From Pseudomonas citri (GTDB lineage Bacteria > Pseudomonadota > Gammaproteobacteria > Pseudomonadales > Pseudomonadaceae): a DNA stretch of 32,346 nt. The DNA lies in assembly GCF_025336485.1 (NCBI RefSeq), contig NZ_JAODAB010000043.1, positions 1 to 32,346 of the forward strand, in the 5' to 3' direction. Position 1 is the stretch's first letter, and the number at the start of each line of letters is the position of its first letter. Positions 7,285-16,304 of the stretch are shown one piece after another. Position numbers and translations under genes: made by a program. Below the pieces are notes generated by a model. It saw only the letters and a list, made by a program, of their open reading frames with translations. It made no database searches and was not told the origin of the DNA.

Positions 7285-8013
7285 CCACACTACAAAAGCC
7301 CGGTTTACATCTGGTTAAAAAACGAACAATCATGTTTGCTGTGCGGCGAAGCCACCGACACGCCGCAGCCCATTTGCACGCCCTGTGAAAGCGAGCTGCC
7401 CTGGCTCGGCGATCAGTGCAGTGTCTGCGCGCTGCCACTGCCCATGGCCGGCTTGCGCTGCGGTCAATGCGCCACGCGGCCACCGGCCTTCGAGCGAGTC
7501 CTGGCGCCGTGGGCGTACGACTTTCCGGTGGACAGTCTGATCACCCGGTTCAAACACCAGGGCAAATGGCCTTTTGGTCGACTGCTGGGCGAGTTGTTGG
7601 TCGACTCGCTGCAACATCACTTCGATGAAGGCCTGGAGCGACCCGACCTATTGGTACCGGTGCCACTGGCGGCACGCCGCTTGCGCCAGCGCGGGTTCAA
7701 TCAGGCGGCGATGCTTGCCCGCTGGCTCAGCAAACCGTTGCAGATCCCCTGTGATGAACACCTGCTGCGGCGCACCCAGGACACCCCCGCCCAGCAAGCC
7801 CTCGACGCCAAGGCCCGACGCCGAAACCTGCGCCACGTCTTTGCCCTGGCGCCCGACGCGAGCGTACGCCGGCAGCACCTGGCGCTGGTCGACGACGTAC
7901 TCACCACCGGCGCCACCGCCCAGACCCTGGCCCGATTGCTACTCGACGCCGGCGCCGCGCGCGTCGATGTGTATTGCCTGGCCCGCACGCCGAAACCCGG
8001 TGAGTCCGCTTGA
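7273..8013 (+). CDS. comF: ComF family phosphoribosyltransferase-like protein
   Basis: 246 residues, matching the ComF/GntX family: an N-terminal double zinc-ribbon (Cys21, Cys24, Cys35, Cys38, then Cys49, Cys52, Cys63, Cys66) followed by a phosphoribosyltransferase fold with the PRPP loop LALVDDVLTTGATAQT (about 205-220). In naturally competent bacteria ComF acts in uptake or processing of transforming DNA; its role in pseudomonads is less certain. The ATG at 7273 has AGGAAGAG close upstream. It diverges from bioB, and a regulator gene follows 58 bases downstream. Confidence 0.92.
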   Translation: MRCQPHYKSPVYIWLKNEQSCLLCGEATDTPQPICTPCESELPWLGDQCSVCALPLPMAGLRCGQCATRPPAFERVLAPWAYDFPVDSLITRFKHQGKWPFGRLLGELLVDSLQHHFDEGLERPDLLVPVPLAARRLRQRGFNQAAMLARWLSKPLQIPCDEHLLRRTQDTPAQQALDAKARRRNLRHVFALAPDASVRRQHLALVDDVLTTGATAQTLARLLLDAGAARVDVYCLARTPKPGESA

Positions 8014-8071
8014 CGCGCCGGGGCCAACGCGCCAACGTCGGTCCATCCTTCATTGCACGCAGTTTTTTGTC

Positions 8072-8836
8072 ATGTCATTGCCCACGCTTCTGACCCAGCA
8101 CATCGTCCGGCGACCACAACGCATCGCCCTGTTGCAGCACATCGCCGAACAAGGCTCGATCACCCGTGCCGCCAAGAGTGCGGGCCTGAGCTACAAGGCG
8201 GCGTGGGATGCCATCGATGAGTTGAATAACCTGGCGGAGCGACCGCTGGTCGAGCGTAGCGTCGGTGGCAAGGGCGGTGGCGGCGCCAGGCTGTCGGAGG
8301 AAGGCCAGCGCGTGCTGCGCCTGTACCAGCGTCTGCAAACCTTGCAGGCACAGCTGCTCGAAGCCAGCGAAGACGCTGCGGACCTGGGCCTGCTCAGCCG
8401 CCTGATGCTGCGCACCAGCGCCCGCAATCAACTGCACGGCAAAGTCGTCGGCATCGAGGCCCAGGGTCACAACGACCGGGTGCGCCTGGAGCTGGCCCGA
8501 GGCCTGGTCATCGAGGCGCAGATCACCCATGACAGCACGCTGCGCCTGGAGCTGGACACCGGCACCGAAGTGGTGGCGTTGATCAAGGCCGGCTGGCTGC
8601 AACTGTACGCCATCGAGCAACCGGTACTGTCGGACACCAATGTCTTGCGAGGAGTGATCGAGGAGGTGGCTGCTGCCGAAGGCGGTCCCAGCGAAGTGCG
8701 CATCGGCCTGCCCAATGGCCAGACACTGTGCGCGCTGGCCGATCCGCTGCAATTGCGCGAACGAGCGCTGGAGACCGGCTCAGCGGTGCAAGTGGCGTTT
8801 TCGCCGACGAACGTGCTGCTCGGTACACCGCTGTAG
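8072..8836 (+). CDS. ModE-type molybdate-responsive transcriptional regulator
   Basis: A 254-residue protein with an N-terminal winged helix of the ModE/LysR type (about 15-80: QRIALLQHIAEQGSITRAAKSAGLSYKAAWDAIDEL) and two C-terminal TOBE/MOP domains (about 124-186, starting SARNQLHGKV, and about 193-252, more divergent). The layout is that of ModE, which binds molybdate and represses molybdate-transport genes. No modABC genes lie in this window, so its targets cannot be told from context; the neighbourhood recalls PA0487 of P. aeruginosa. The ATG at 8072 is chosen because homology begins there. It has no obvious Shine-Dalgarno sequence, which may mean weak translation. The open frame extends far upstream through comF but that part is a shadow. 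Confidence 0.88.
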   Translation: MSLPTLLTQHIVRRPQRIALLQHIAEQGSITRAAKSAGLSYKAAWDAIDELNNLAERPLVERSVGGKGGGGARLSEEGQRVLRLYQRLQTLQAQLLEASEDAADLGLLSRLMLRTSARNQLHGKVVGIEAQGHNDRVRLELARGLVIEAQITHDSTLRLELDTGTEVVALIKAGWLQLYAIEQPVLSDTNVLRGVIEEVAAAEGGPSEVRIGLPNGQTLCALADPLQLRERALETGSAVQVAFSPTNVLLGTPL

Positions 8837-8901
8837 CGTACTGAAACATTAGTGTCATCGACCCACTTTAAGGTGACTGCCAAACCAGCAGGGAGCCTGA
8901 A

Positions 8902-10803
8902 ATGAGCCTATTAGAAGAAAACCAATCCACCGACCTGGAAAAGATCGTCGGCCTGAGCCGTCGTGGCTTTATCAGCGCCGGTGCCCTGTGCGGTGCAGCG
9001 ATGTTCCTGGGTGGCAACCTGCTGAGCCGCAGCGTCCTGGCCGCCGCCGTGAGCGAGGGCAACAGCAAGTTGCTGGGCTTTGACAGCATCGCCGCCGCCA
9101 CCACCGATACCCTCACGCTACCGCCGGGCTACACGTCCTCGGTGCTGATCAGTTGGGGCCAGCCATTGCAGAAAAATGCCCCGGCCTTCGACCCCAGCGG
9201 CAACGGCACCGCTCGCGCGCAGGAAGTGCAATTCGGCGACAACAACGACGGCATGAGCCTGTTCCCCTTCCCCGGCGACAACAACCGGGCGCTGATGGCG
9301 ATCAACAACGAATACACCAACTACCGCTACCTCTTTGCCCACGGCGGCCAGCCGCAGTCGGCCGAAGACGTGCACAAGGCCCAGGCCAGCGAAGGCGTAT
9401 CGGTCATCGAAGTCCAGCACCGCGACGGTCAGTGGCAGTTCGTCCAGGAATCGCGCTACAACCGCAGGATCCACGGCAATACGCCGATTCGCCTGAGTGG
9501 TCCGGCCGCCGGTCACGACCTGCTGAAGACCCAGGCCGACAAGAGCGGCAAGCAGGTGTTGGGCACGTTCCAGAACTGCGCCAACGGCATGACGCCGTGG
9601 GGCACCTACCTGACCTGCGAAGAAAACTTCACCGACTGCTTTGGCAGCAGCCAGGCCGACTTGCAGTTCGACGCGGCGCAGAAACGCTACGGCGCCACCG
9701 TCACCAGCCGTGAAATCAACTGGCACCTGTTTGACCCGCGCTTCGATCTGGCGAAGAACCCCAACGAACTCAACCGCCATGGCTGGGTCGTGGAGATCGA
9801 CCCGTTCGACCCGCAATCCACCCCGGCCAAACGCACCGCCCTGGGCCGCTTCAAACATGAAAACGCCGCCCTGGCCCAGACCAACGACGGCCGCGCCGTG
9901 GTGTATATGGGCGACGACGAGCGTGGCGAATTCATCTACAAATTCATCAGCCGCGAGCGCATCAATCACAAGAACGCCAAGGCCAACCAGAACCTGCTGG
10001 ACCATGGCACCTTGTACGTGGCCCGCTTCGATGCCGGCGACGGCAACCCGGACCACCCCAAAGGCAAGGGCCAGTGGATCGAGCTGGCCCACGGCAAGAA
10101 TGGCCTAGACGCCAGCGGCGGCTTCGCCGACCAGGCGCAAGTGCTGATCCATGCGCGCCTGGCCGGCAGTGTCGTGGGCGCCACGCGCATGGACCGTCCG
10201 GAGTGGATCGTGGTCAGCCCGAAGGACGGCCAGGTCTATTGCACCCTGACCAACAACGCTAAGCGCGGTGAAGACGGCCAGCCAGTGGACGGCCCCAACC
10301 CGCGGGCCAAGAACGTCTACGGGCAGATTCTGCGCTGGCGCACCGACCGCGACGACCACGCCGCCAACACCTTCGACTGGGACCTGTTCGTGGTCGCCGG
10401 CAACCCGACGGTACACGCTGGAACGCCGAAGGCCGGTTCGTCCAACGTCAATGCGCAGAACATGTTCAACAGTCCCGATGGCCTGGGCTTCGACCAAGCT
10501 GGCCGGTTGTGGATCCTCACCGATGGCGACACCAGCAACACCGGGGACTTCGCCGGCATGGGCAACAACCAGATGCTCTGCGCCGACCCCAACAGCGGCG
10601 AAATCCGCCGCTTCATGGTCGGGCCGGTGGGCTGCGAAGTCACCGGGATCAGTTTCGCGCCGGACCACAAAGCCCTGTTCGTCGGCATCCAGCATCCGGG
10701 GGAAAACGGCGGCTCGACCTTCCCCGAGCACCTGCCCAACGGCAAGCCGCGCTCGTCGGTGATGGTGATTACCCGGGAAGACGGCGGGATCATCGGCGCC
10801 TGA
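8902..10803 (+). CDS. PhoX-family (DUF839) Tat-exported phosphatase
   Basis: 633 residues. The N-terminus carries a twin-arginine signal, SRRGFISAG (19-27), a hydrophobic stretch and an Ala-rich cleavage region near residues 45-50, so the folded protein is expected in the periplasm. The rest matches the PhoX/DUF839 family throughout, including NCANGMTPWGTYLTCEEN, which holds cysteine and glutamate residues of the type that bind the iron-calcium cofactor in PhoX alkaline phosphatases. The substrate is probably a phosphate monoester, but some members differ, so the activity is inferred. GGGAG precedes the ATG by eight bases. Upstream, GTGTCAT (8852-8858) resembles half of a PHO box, too little to claim PhoB control. 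A REP-type hairpin follows the stop codon. Confidence 0.88.
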   Translation: MSLLEENQSTDLEKIVGLSRRGFISAGALCGAAMFLGGNLLSRSVLAAAVSEGNSKLLGFDSIAAATTDTLTLPPGYTSSVLISWGQPLQKNAPAFDPSGNGTARAQEVQFGDNNDGMSLFPFPGDNNRALMAINNEYTNYRYLFAHGGQPQSAEDVHKAQASEGVSVIEVQHRDGQWQFVQESRYNRRIHGNTPIRLSGPAAGHDLLKTQADKSGKQVLGTFQNCANGMTPWGTYLTCEENFTDCFGSSQADLQFDAAQKRYGATVTSREINWHLFDPRFDLAKNPNELNRHGWVVEIDPFDPQSTPAKRTALGRFKHENAALAQTNDGRAVVYMGDDERGEFIYKFISRERINHKNAKANQNLLDHGTLYVARFDAGDGNPDHPKGKGQWIELAHGKNGLDASGGFADQAQVLIHARLAGSVVGATRMDRPEWIVVSPKDGQVYCTLTNNAKRGEDGQPVDGPNPRAKNVYGQILRWRTDRDDHAANTFDWDLFVVAGNPTVHAGTPKAGSSNVNAQNMFNSPDGLGFDQAGRLWILTDGDTSNTGDFAGMGNNQMLCADPNSGEIRRFMVGPVGCEVTGISFAPDHKALFVGIQHPGENGGSTFPEHLPNGKPRSSVMVITREDGGIIGA

Positions 10804-10812
10804 CATCCGCTT

Positions 10813-10844
10813 TTGTGGCGAGGGGATTTATCCCCTCGCCACAA
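10813..10844. repeat. REP palindrome after the PhoX-family gene
   Basis: Perfect 15-bp arms, TTGTGGCGAGGGGAT and its complement, meet almost without a loop (TT). The inner 28 bases recur identically at 23962-23989, and each arm recurs in the larger inverted element at 30482-30613. Its place nine bases after a stop codon would allow it to act as a transcript end or mRNA stabiliser. Confidence 0.9.
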
Positions 10845-10925
10845 GTCTCACCGATCAAATCCGGAGTGCTTTGCGCTACCATGCTGGACCCGGACGCGGC
10901 AGCCTGCCGCTGCGCAGGAGTCAGC

Positions 10926-11900
10926 ATGTCCCATCCGTTTGAAACCCTCACCCCCGACCTGGTGCTCGATGCCGTCGAGAGCATCGGCTTGCGCAGTGAC
11001 GCCCGTGTGCTGGCCCTCAACAGCTATGAGAACCGCGTCTACCAGGTGGGCATCGAAGACGCCGAGCCGTTGATCGCCAAGTTCTATCGCCCTCAGCGCT
11101 GGAGCAACGAAGCGATCCTGGAAGAACACCGCTTCACCTTCGAACTGGCCGATTGCGAAGTACCGGTGGTTGCGCCGCTGGTCCACGACGGCATCAGCCT
11201 GCACGAGCACGCCGGGTTTCGTTTCACCCTGTTCCCCCGCCGTGGCGGGCGCGCGCCGGAGCCGGGTAACCTCGACCAGCTCTATCGCCTCGGGCAATTG
11301 CTCGGTCGCCTCCATGGGGTGGGCGCCAGTCGCCCGTTCGAGCACCGGGAAACCCTTGGCGTGACAAACTTCGGCCACGATTCGCTGGCCACCGTGCTGC
11401 AAAGCGATTTCGTGCCCCGCAGCCTGCTGCCGGCCTACGAATCGGTCGCCCGGGACCTGCTCAAGCGTGTGGAAGAGATTTACGCCGCGACGCCTCACCA
11501 GAACATCCGCATCCATGGCGATTGCCATCCCGGCAACATGATGTGCCGCGACGAGGTCTTCCATATCGTCGACCTCGACGACTGCCGCATGGGCCCGGCG
11601 GTGCAGGACGTGTGGATGATGCTCGCCGGCGATCGCCAGGACTGCCTGGGGCAGTTGTCGGAATTGATGGACGGCTACAACGAATTCCACGACTTCGACC
11701 CGCGCGAACTGACGCTGATCGAACCACTCCGGGCCCTGCGCCTGATGCACTACAGCGCCTGGCTGGCGCGGCGCTGGGACGACCCGGCGTTTCCCCGCAG
11801 CTTCCCGTGGTTCGGCAGCGAGCGCTACTGGGGCGACCATATCCTTGCGCTGCGAGAGCAATTGGCAGCGCTCGACGAAGAGCCTTTGAAGCTGTTCTGA
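10926..11900 (+). CDS. srkA: stress response serine/threonine protein kinase SrkA (YihE)
   Basis: A 324-residue APH-fold kinase. The catalytic loop IHGDCHPGNM (196-205, Asp199) and the metal-binding DLDD (216-219) are in place, with Lys52 in LIAKFYRP as the likely ATP-contacting lysine. The start MSHPFETLTPDLVLDAVES and the phrase NSYENRVYQVG are typical of YihE/SrkA. In E. coli this kinase protects against stress-induced death pathways and acts with the Cpx response. The ATG at 10926 has AGGAG nine bases upstream; an in-frame ATG at 10881 has none and is rejected. It stands alone between the PhoX-family gene and rarD, all co-oriented. Confidence 0.93.
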   Translation: MSHPFETLTPDLVLDAVESIGLRSDARVLALNSYENRVYQVGIEDAEPLIAKFYRPQRWSNEAILEEHRFTFELADCEVPVVAPLVHDGISLHEHAGFRFTLFPRRGGRAPEPGNLDQLYRLGQLLGRLHGVGASRPFEHRETLGVTNFGHDSLATVLQSDFVPRSLLPAYESVARDLLKRVEEIYAATPHQNIRIHGDCHPGNMMCRDEVFHIVDLDDCRMGPAVQDVWMMLAGDRQDCLGQLSELMDGYNEFHDFDPRELTLIEPLRALRLMHYSAWLARRWDDPAFPRSFPWFGSERYWGDHILALREQLAALDEEPLKLF

Positions 11901-12023
11901 TGGCCGCTGCAATCTCTGCTCGCTCCACAGAAACAGGCTGCGATTGTTCACAAAGTTCGCAGCACAATCAGGCAAATCTTCTTACAATCGCTTTTTTGTT
12001 AGCTGCCTAAGCAAGGACTTCGC

Positions 12024-12911
12024 ATGCAAGCCGCCAACCCGCGCCGCGGGTACATCCTGGGCCTGAGCGCCTACATCATCTGGGGTCTGTTCCCAATCTA
12101 CTTCAAAGCCATCGCCAGCGTGCCGGCCGTGGAGATCATCATCCATCGTGTGCTGTGGTCGGCGTTGTTTGGCGTAGTGCTGCTGGGGGTGTGGAAACAC
12201 CCGGGCTGGTGGCAGGAACTGCGGGACAATCCGCGCCGCCTGGCGATCCTGGCCCTGAGTGGCACGCTGATCGCGGCCAACTGGCTGACCTACGTCTGGG
12301 CGGTGAACAATGGGCGCATGCTCGAAGCCAGCCTGGGCTACTACATCAACCCGCTGGTGAACGTATTGTTGGGTATGTTGATTCTCGGCGAGCGGCTGCG
12401 ACGCATGCAGTGGCTGGCAGTGGGGTTGGCGGCGGTCGGCGTGGCGCAGCAGGTCTGGCAGGTGGGGAGCCTGCCGTGGGTGTCACTGGCGCTGGCGCTG
12501 TCCTTCGGTGTCTACGGGTTGATCCGCAAACAGGCACCGGTCAAGGCCTTGCCCGGGCTGGTGGTGGAAACCTGGATGCTGGTGCCGATCGCCATCGCCT
12601 GGTTGCTGTTGAACCCGGCGGCCAACAGCGCCCAGGCCTCATTCTGGACCACCTCCGAAGCCTGGTGGCTGGTGGCGGCCGGCCCAGTGACGCTGGTCCC
12701 GCTGGTGTGCTTCAACGCCGCGACGCGGCATTTGCCCTACACCACCGTGGGATTCCTGCAATACATCGCGCCGACGCTGGTGCTATTGCTCGCCGTGCTG
12801 CTGTTCGGTGAACACCTGTCGTCCAGCACGTTGGTGGCGTTCCTGTTTATCTGGGCCGGCCTGGCGGTGTACAGCATCGACGCCGTGATCAGCCTGCGTC
12901 GGCGCAGCTGA
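12024..12911 (+). CDS. rarD: EamA-family permease RarD
   Basis: 295 residues with about ten hydrophobic segments and two EamA repeats, the normal size for RarD. The opening GYILGLSAYIIWGLFPIYFKA and the later LQYIAPTLVLLLAVLLFGE are characteristic. The family is named for a chloramphenicol-sensitive phenotype, but the physiological substrate is unknown; it is an inner-membrane transporter of small metabolites by family. AAGGA precedes the start. The gene converges on the ACT-domain gene across a 217-base gap that contains DnaA boxes. Confidence 0.92.
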   Translation: MQAANPRRGYILGLSAYIIWGLFPIYFKAIASVPAVEIIIHRVLWSALFGVVLLGVWKHPGWWQELRDNPRRLAILALSGTLIAANWLTYVWAVNNGRMLEASLGYYINPLVNVLLGMLILGERLRRMQWLAVGLAAVGVAQQVWQVGSLPWVSLALALSFGVYGLIRKQAPVKALPGLVVETWMLVPIAIAWLLLNPAANSAQASFWTTSEAWWLVAAGPVTLVPLVCFNAATRHLPYTTVGFLQYIAPTLVLLLAVLLFGEHLSSSTLVAFLFIWAGLAVYSIDAVISLRRRS

Positions 12912-13128
12912 TCAAAAAACGCACAACCTTCTGCAGGCCACGTCGAACGTGGCCTACGCTCATCCTTCCCAAGGTTATCCACAGCGTGATCCCCGCCGTT
13001 TGTGCACAAGCCCTTGAAAACTGGTGATTTTTTGAGCATTCCTCGCTGAGCCCCGGCGGGCCTGGGCAGCAGCGAGGTCTCTACAGGTTATCCACAGGCA
13101 GGCGCAGTTTTTTCCTGGATAACCTTCC
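12912..13128. promoter_or_regulatory. convergent intergenic region with a cluster of DnaA boxes
   Basis: Two exact TTATCCACA DnaA boxes lie at 12975-12983 and 13088-13096, both on the plus strand and both inside the longer shared string AGGTTATCCACAG. Two weaker matches lie between and after them: TTGTGCACA (13000-13008) and, on the minus strand, TTATCCAGG (13122-13114). A 9-bp hairpin (12935-12943 / 12947-12955) sits close after rarD without a T-run, and an 8-bp stem (13041-13048 / 13070-13077) lies between the boxes. The spacer holds no gene that I can see. Confidence 0.6.
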
Positions 13129-13647
13129 TCACGCCTCGTCGCTGAGCTTGAGCTCCACCATCAACTCATCGGCCAAGGTTTCCAAACGCGCCTGCAAAGT
13201 GTCCAGCGACAGGGTCAAGGGCACACCGAGGATCGCCTCGGCGTGAAACAGCAGCTCGCTGCTCATCGGCGCCGGCCGGACATCGGTGACCAGCCGCTCG
13301 ACGTTCACACCCTGCTCGCTCAGCAACCGGGTGATGTCCCGCACGATGCCGGGGCGGTCATTGCCCACCAGCTCCATGGCGATGGGTTTCCAGGCGCAGG
13401 CCTCTTCGATCGCAGTCTCGGCGATCAACACACGGATACCGTGGGTAGAGAGACCATGCAGCGCTTCGATCAATTCTTCATGGGACTCGGCCGGGGCGCT
13501 AAGGCGCAGGATCCCGGCAAACTGGCCGGCCAGGCGCGACATGCGACTCTCCAACCAGTTGCCGCCGTGCTCGGCGATGCAATCGGCAATGCGCTCGACC
13601 TGCCCGGGTTTGTCCGGGGCGAAAACGGTGATGACAAGGTGGTCCAT
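13129..13647 (-). CDS. double ACT-domain protein (glycine cleavage repressor GcvR-like)
   Basis: 172 residues made of two ACT domains: MDHLVITVFAPDKPGQVERIADCIAEHGGN at the start and PIAMELVGNDRPGIVRDITRLLSEQGVNVERL from about residue 84. This layout is that of GcvR, which in E. coli binds GcvA and blocks activation of the glycine cleavage operon. Pseudomonads usually carry a second GcvR-like protein elsewhere, so this may be a paralogue with a different partner. The ATG at 13647 has AGAGGA upstream; the frame continues further upstream through REP-derived sequence, which is rejected. It converges on rarD. Confidence 0.85.
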   Translation of the reverse strand: MDHLVITVFAPDKPGQVERIADCIAEHGGNWLESRMSRLAGQFAGILRLSAPAESHEELIEALHGLSTHGIRVLIAETAIEEACAWKPIAMELVGNDRPGIVRDITRLLSEQGVNVERLVTDVRPAPMSSELLFHAEAILGVPLTLSLDTLQARLETLADELMVELKLSDEA

Positions 13648-14103
13648 GGCGCAGTCCTCTTGTGGGGGGAAGAAAGAGTATAGGCACGCCACACATGTCC
13701 GGTGGCAAAGGGCTTTGCTCCCACAGGCTGACATCACCCACATCGTGTACAACCATTAATATTTATCTGGAACAATCCATCTGTTTTTTGAGAACATTCG
13801 ACACCGCGACGTGACCGTAACACTTTAGTCGGTCGCGGAACGACGTAATTAGTCTAATTTTCACAACCGCAACTGTTCATGTAGTATGCCGCAGCGCGCA
13901 CTACATAATTGCAATGCACCGTTGTACCGATGTCTGCCCAAGGCCCTGTCGCACCCCTGAAGCCTCGTCAGCAAGGCTTGAGCACCCAGCCGCCAGCGAT
14001 GGCATGTACTGGTAATGGGTTTGTGGTTTAAAAAAGGCCCGAAGCTTCATTGTCAAAATCGAAGAGCTGAAAAGCGAAATAGCTGAGCAGAGTGAGGCAA
14101 GCA
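13648..14103. other. 456-base divergent region upstream of glcB
   Basis: No gene is visible. From the left it holds the ribosome site of the ACT-domain gene, one REP arm at 13701-13725, an AT-rich block (13756-13785), a 7-bp inverted repeat CCGCGAC / GTCGCGG (13804-13810 / 13832-13838), the small palindrome ATTAGTCTAAT (13848-13858) and the inverted repeat ATGTAGT-N14-ACTACAT (13879-13906). The last is shaped like a dimeric regulator site. Both gene promoters should lie here, and the long leader before glcB leaves room for control or a small RNA. Confidence 0.5.
13701..13725. repeat. solitary REP arm
   Basis: Read on the minus strand it is TGTGGGAGCAAAGCCCTTTG with a short tail, matching the GTGGGAGC REP arms at 6038, 19716 and 26140. 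No partner arm is nearby, so it is a single or decayed copy. Confidence 0.6.
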
Positions 14104-16281
14104 ATGACTGAACACGTTCAAGTCGGTGGCCTTCAGGTCGCCAAAGTCCTGTTCGACTTCGTGAATAACGAAGCCATTCCCGGAACCGGCCTCACCGCCG
14201 ACGCGTTCTGGGCCGGTGCCGACAAGGTCATTCACGACCTGGCGCCGAAGAACAAAGCCCTACTCGCCAAACGCGACGATTTCCAGGCGCGCATCGACGC
14301 CTGGCACCAGGCACGCGCCGGCCAGGCCCATGACGCCGTGGCTTACAAAGCCTTCCTGCAATACATCGGTTATCTGCTGCCAGAAGCGGCGGATTTCCAG
14401 GCTACGACGCAAAACGTCGACGACGAGATCGCCCGCATGGCCGGCCCGCAGTTGGTGGTGCCGGTGATGAATGCCCGCTTCGCCCTCAACGCCTCCAACG
14501 CCCGCTGGGGCTCGCTGTATGACGCGCTGTACGGTACCGACGCCATCAGCGAAGCCGATGGCGCGGAAAAAGGCAAAGGCTACAACAAGGTCCGCGGTGA
14601 CAAGGTCATTGCCTTCGCCCGCGCCTTCCTCGACGAAGCGGCCCCGCTGGCGGCCGGCTCCCATGTCGACTCCAGCGCTTATAAAATCGTCGACGGCAAG
14701 CTGGTGGTCACCCTCAAGGGCGGCAGCAACAGCGGCTTGCGTGACGATGGCCAGTTGATCGGTTTCCAAGGCGACACCTCGGCGCCGGCGGCCGTGCTGC
14801 TCAAGCACAACGGCCTGCATTTCGAGATCCAGGTCGACGCCAGCAGCCCGGTCGGCCAGACCGACGCTGCCGGCGTCAAAGACATCCTGATGGAAGCCGC
14901 GCTGACCACCATCATGGACTGCGAAGACTCGGTCGCCGCCGTCGATGCCGACGACAAGGTGGTGATCTATCGCAACTGGCTCGGCCTGATGAAGGGCGAC
15001 CTGTCGGAACAAGTCGCCAAGGGCGGCCAGACATTCACCCGTACCATGAACGCCGACCGCGCCTATACCGCTGTCGACGGTTCGAGCCTGACGCTGCACG
15101 GTCGCTCACTGCTGTTCGTGCGCAACGTCGGTCACCTGATGACCATCGATGCGATCCTCGATAAACACGGTAACGAAGTGCCGGAAGGCATCCTCGATGG
15201 CCTGGTCACCAGCCTGGCGGCGATCCACAGCCTCAACGGCAACACGTCGCGCCGCAACAGCCGTACCGGCTCGGTGTACATCGTCAAGCCGAAGATGCAC
15301 GGCCCGGAAGAAGCGGCGTTCACCAACGAGCTGTTCGGTCGCGTCGAAGACGTGCTGAACCTGCCGCGCAATACCCTCAAGGTCGGGATCATGGACGAGG
15401 AACGCCGAACCACGGTCAACCTCAAGGCCTGCATCAAGGCTGCCAGCGAGCGCGTGGTGTTCATCAACACCGGTTTCCTGGACCGCACCGGCGACGAAAT
15501 CCACACCTCCATGGAAGCCGGGCCGATGGTGCGCAAGGCCGACATGAAGGCCGAGAAATGGATCGCCGCGTACGAGAACTGGAACGTGGACATCGGCCTG
15601 AGCACCGGCCTGCAGGGTCGTGCGCAGATCGGCAAGGGCATGTGGGCCATGCCCGACCTGATGGCGGCGATGCTCGAACAGAAAATCGCCCACCCGATGG
15701 CCGGCGCCAACACCGCGTGGGTTCCCTCGCCGACCGCCGCCGCGCTGCACACGTTGCACTATCACAAGGTCGACGTGTTCGCCCGCCAGGCCGAACTGAC
15801 CAAGCGCGCGCGGGCTTCGGTGGATGACATCCTGACCATCCCGCTGGCCGTCAACCCGAGCTGGACACCGGAACAGATCAAGCACGAACTGGACAACAAC
15901 GCCCAGGGCATCCTCGGCTACGTGGTGCGCTGGATCGATCAGGGCGTGGGCTGCTCCAAGGTGCCGGACATCAACGACGTCGGCCTGATGGAAGACCGTG
16001 CGACGCTGCGTATTTCCAGCCAGCACATCGCCAACTGGCTGCGCCACGGCATCGTCACCCAGGACCAGGTGATGGAAAGCCTCAAGCGCATGGCGCCAGT
16101 GGTGGACCGCCAGAACGCCAACGATCCGCTGTACCGTCCGCTGGCGCCGGACTTCGACCGCAACATCGCCTTCCAGGCAGCGGTCGAGCTGGTGATCGAA
16201 GGCACCAAACAGCCGAACGGCTACACCGAGCCGGTGCTGCACCGTCGGCGCCGCGAGTTCAAGGCGGCCAATGGATTGTGA
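14104..16281 (+). CDS. glcB: malate synthase G
   Basis: 725 residues, the length of the single-chain G isoform. It condenses glyoxylate with acetyl-CoA to form malate, the second step of the glyoxylate shunt, needed for growth on acetate, fatty acids and glycolate. Segments matching the characterised enzyme are RNVGHLMT (catalytic arginine), GIMDEERRTTVNLKACI (Mg-binding glutamate), TGFLDRTGDEIHTSMEAG (Mg-binding aspartate) and GVGCSKVPDINDVGLMEDRATLRISSQH (catalytic aspartate). The ATG at 14104 is preceded by TGAGG; a GTG four codons upstream overlaps that site and is rejected. The gene stands alone, with a long leader and a strong terminator. Isocitrate lyase is not in the window. Confidence 0.97.
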   Translation: MTEHVQVGGLQVAKVLFDFVNNEAIPGTGLTADAFWAGADKVIHDLAPKNKALLAKRDDFQARIDAWHQARAGQAHDAVAYKAFLQYIGYLLPEAADFQATTQNVDDEIARMAGPQLVVPVMNARFALNASNARWGSLYDALYGTDAISEADGAEKGKGYNKVRGDKVIAFARAFLDEAAPLAAGSHVDSSAYKIVDGKLVVTLKGGSNSGLRDDGQLIGFQGDTSAPAAVLLKHNGLHFEIQVDASSPVGQTDAAGVKDILMEAALTTIMDCEDSVAAVDADDKVVIYRNWLGLMKGDLSEQVAKGGQTFTRTMNADRAYTAVDGSSLTLHGRSLLFVRNVGHLMTIDAILDKHGNEVPEGILDGLVTSLAAIHSLNGNTSRRNSRTGSVYIVKPKMHGPEEAAFTNELFGRVEDVLNLPRNTLKVGIMDEERRTTVNLKACIKAASERVVFINTGFLDRTGDEIHTSMEAGPMVRKADMKAEKWIAAYENWNVDIGLSTGLQGRAQIGKGMWAMPDLMAAMLEQKIAHPMAGANTAWVPSPTAAALHTLHYHKVDVFARQAELTKRARASVDDILTIPLAVNPSWTPEQIKHELDNNAQGILGYVVRWIDQGVGCSKVPDINDVGLMEDRATLRISSQHIANWLRHGIVTQDQVMESLKRMAPVVDRQNANDPLYRPLAPDFDRNIAFQAAVELVIEGTKQPNGYTEPVLHRRRREFKAANGL

Positions 16282-16304
16282 TTGAGCGGTAGCGATAAAT
16301 AAGG

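Noticed and set aside
7574..8071. N-terminal extension of the ModE-type regulator through comF
   Set aside because: The open frame is a shadow of comF; homology to ModE starts at the ATG at 8072.
8852..8870. PHO box before the PhoX-family gene
   Set aside because: Only one half, GTGTCAT, is good; the second half 11 bases on (CCCACTT) does not match CTGTCAT.
15106..16242. 378-codon minus-strand frame opposite glcB
   Set aside because: Low-complexity H/V/D/G-rich shadow of a strongly conserved gene.
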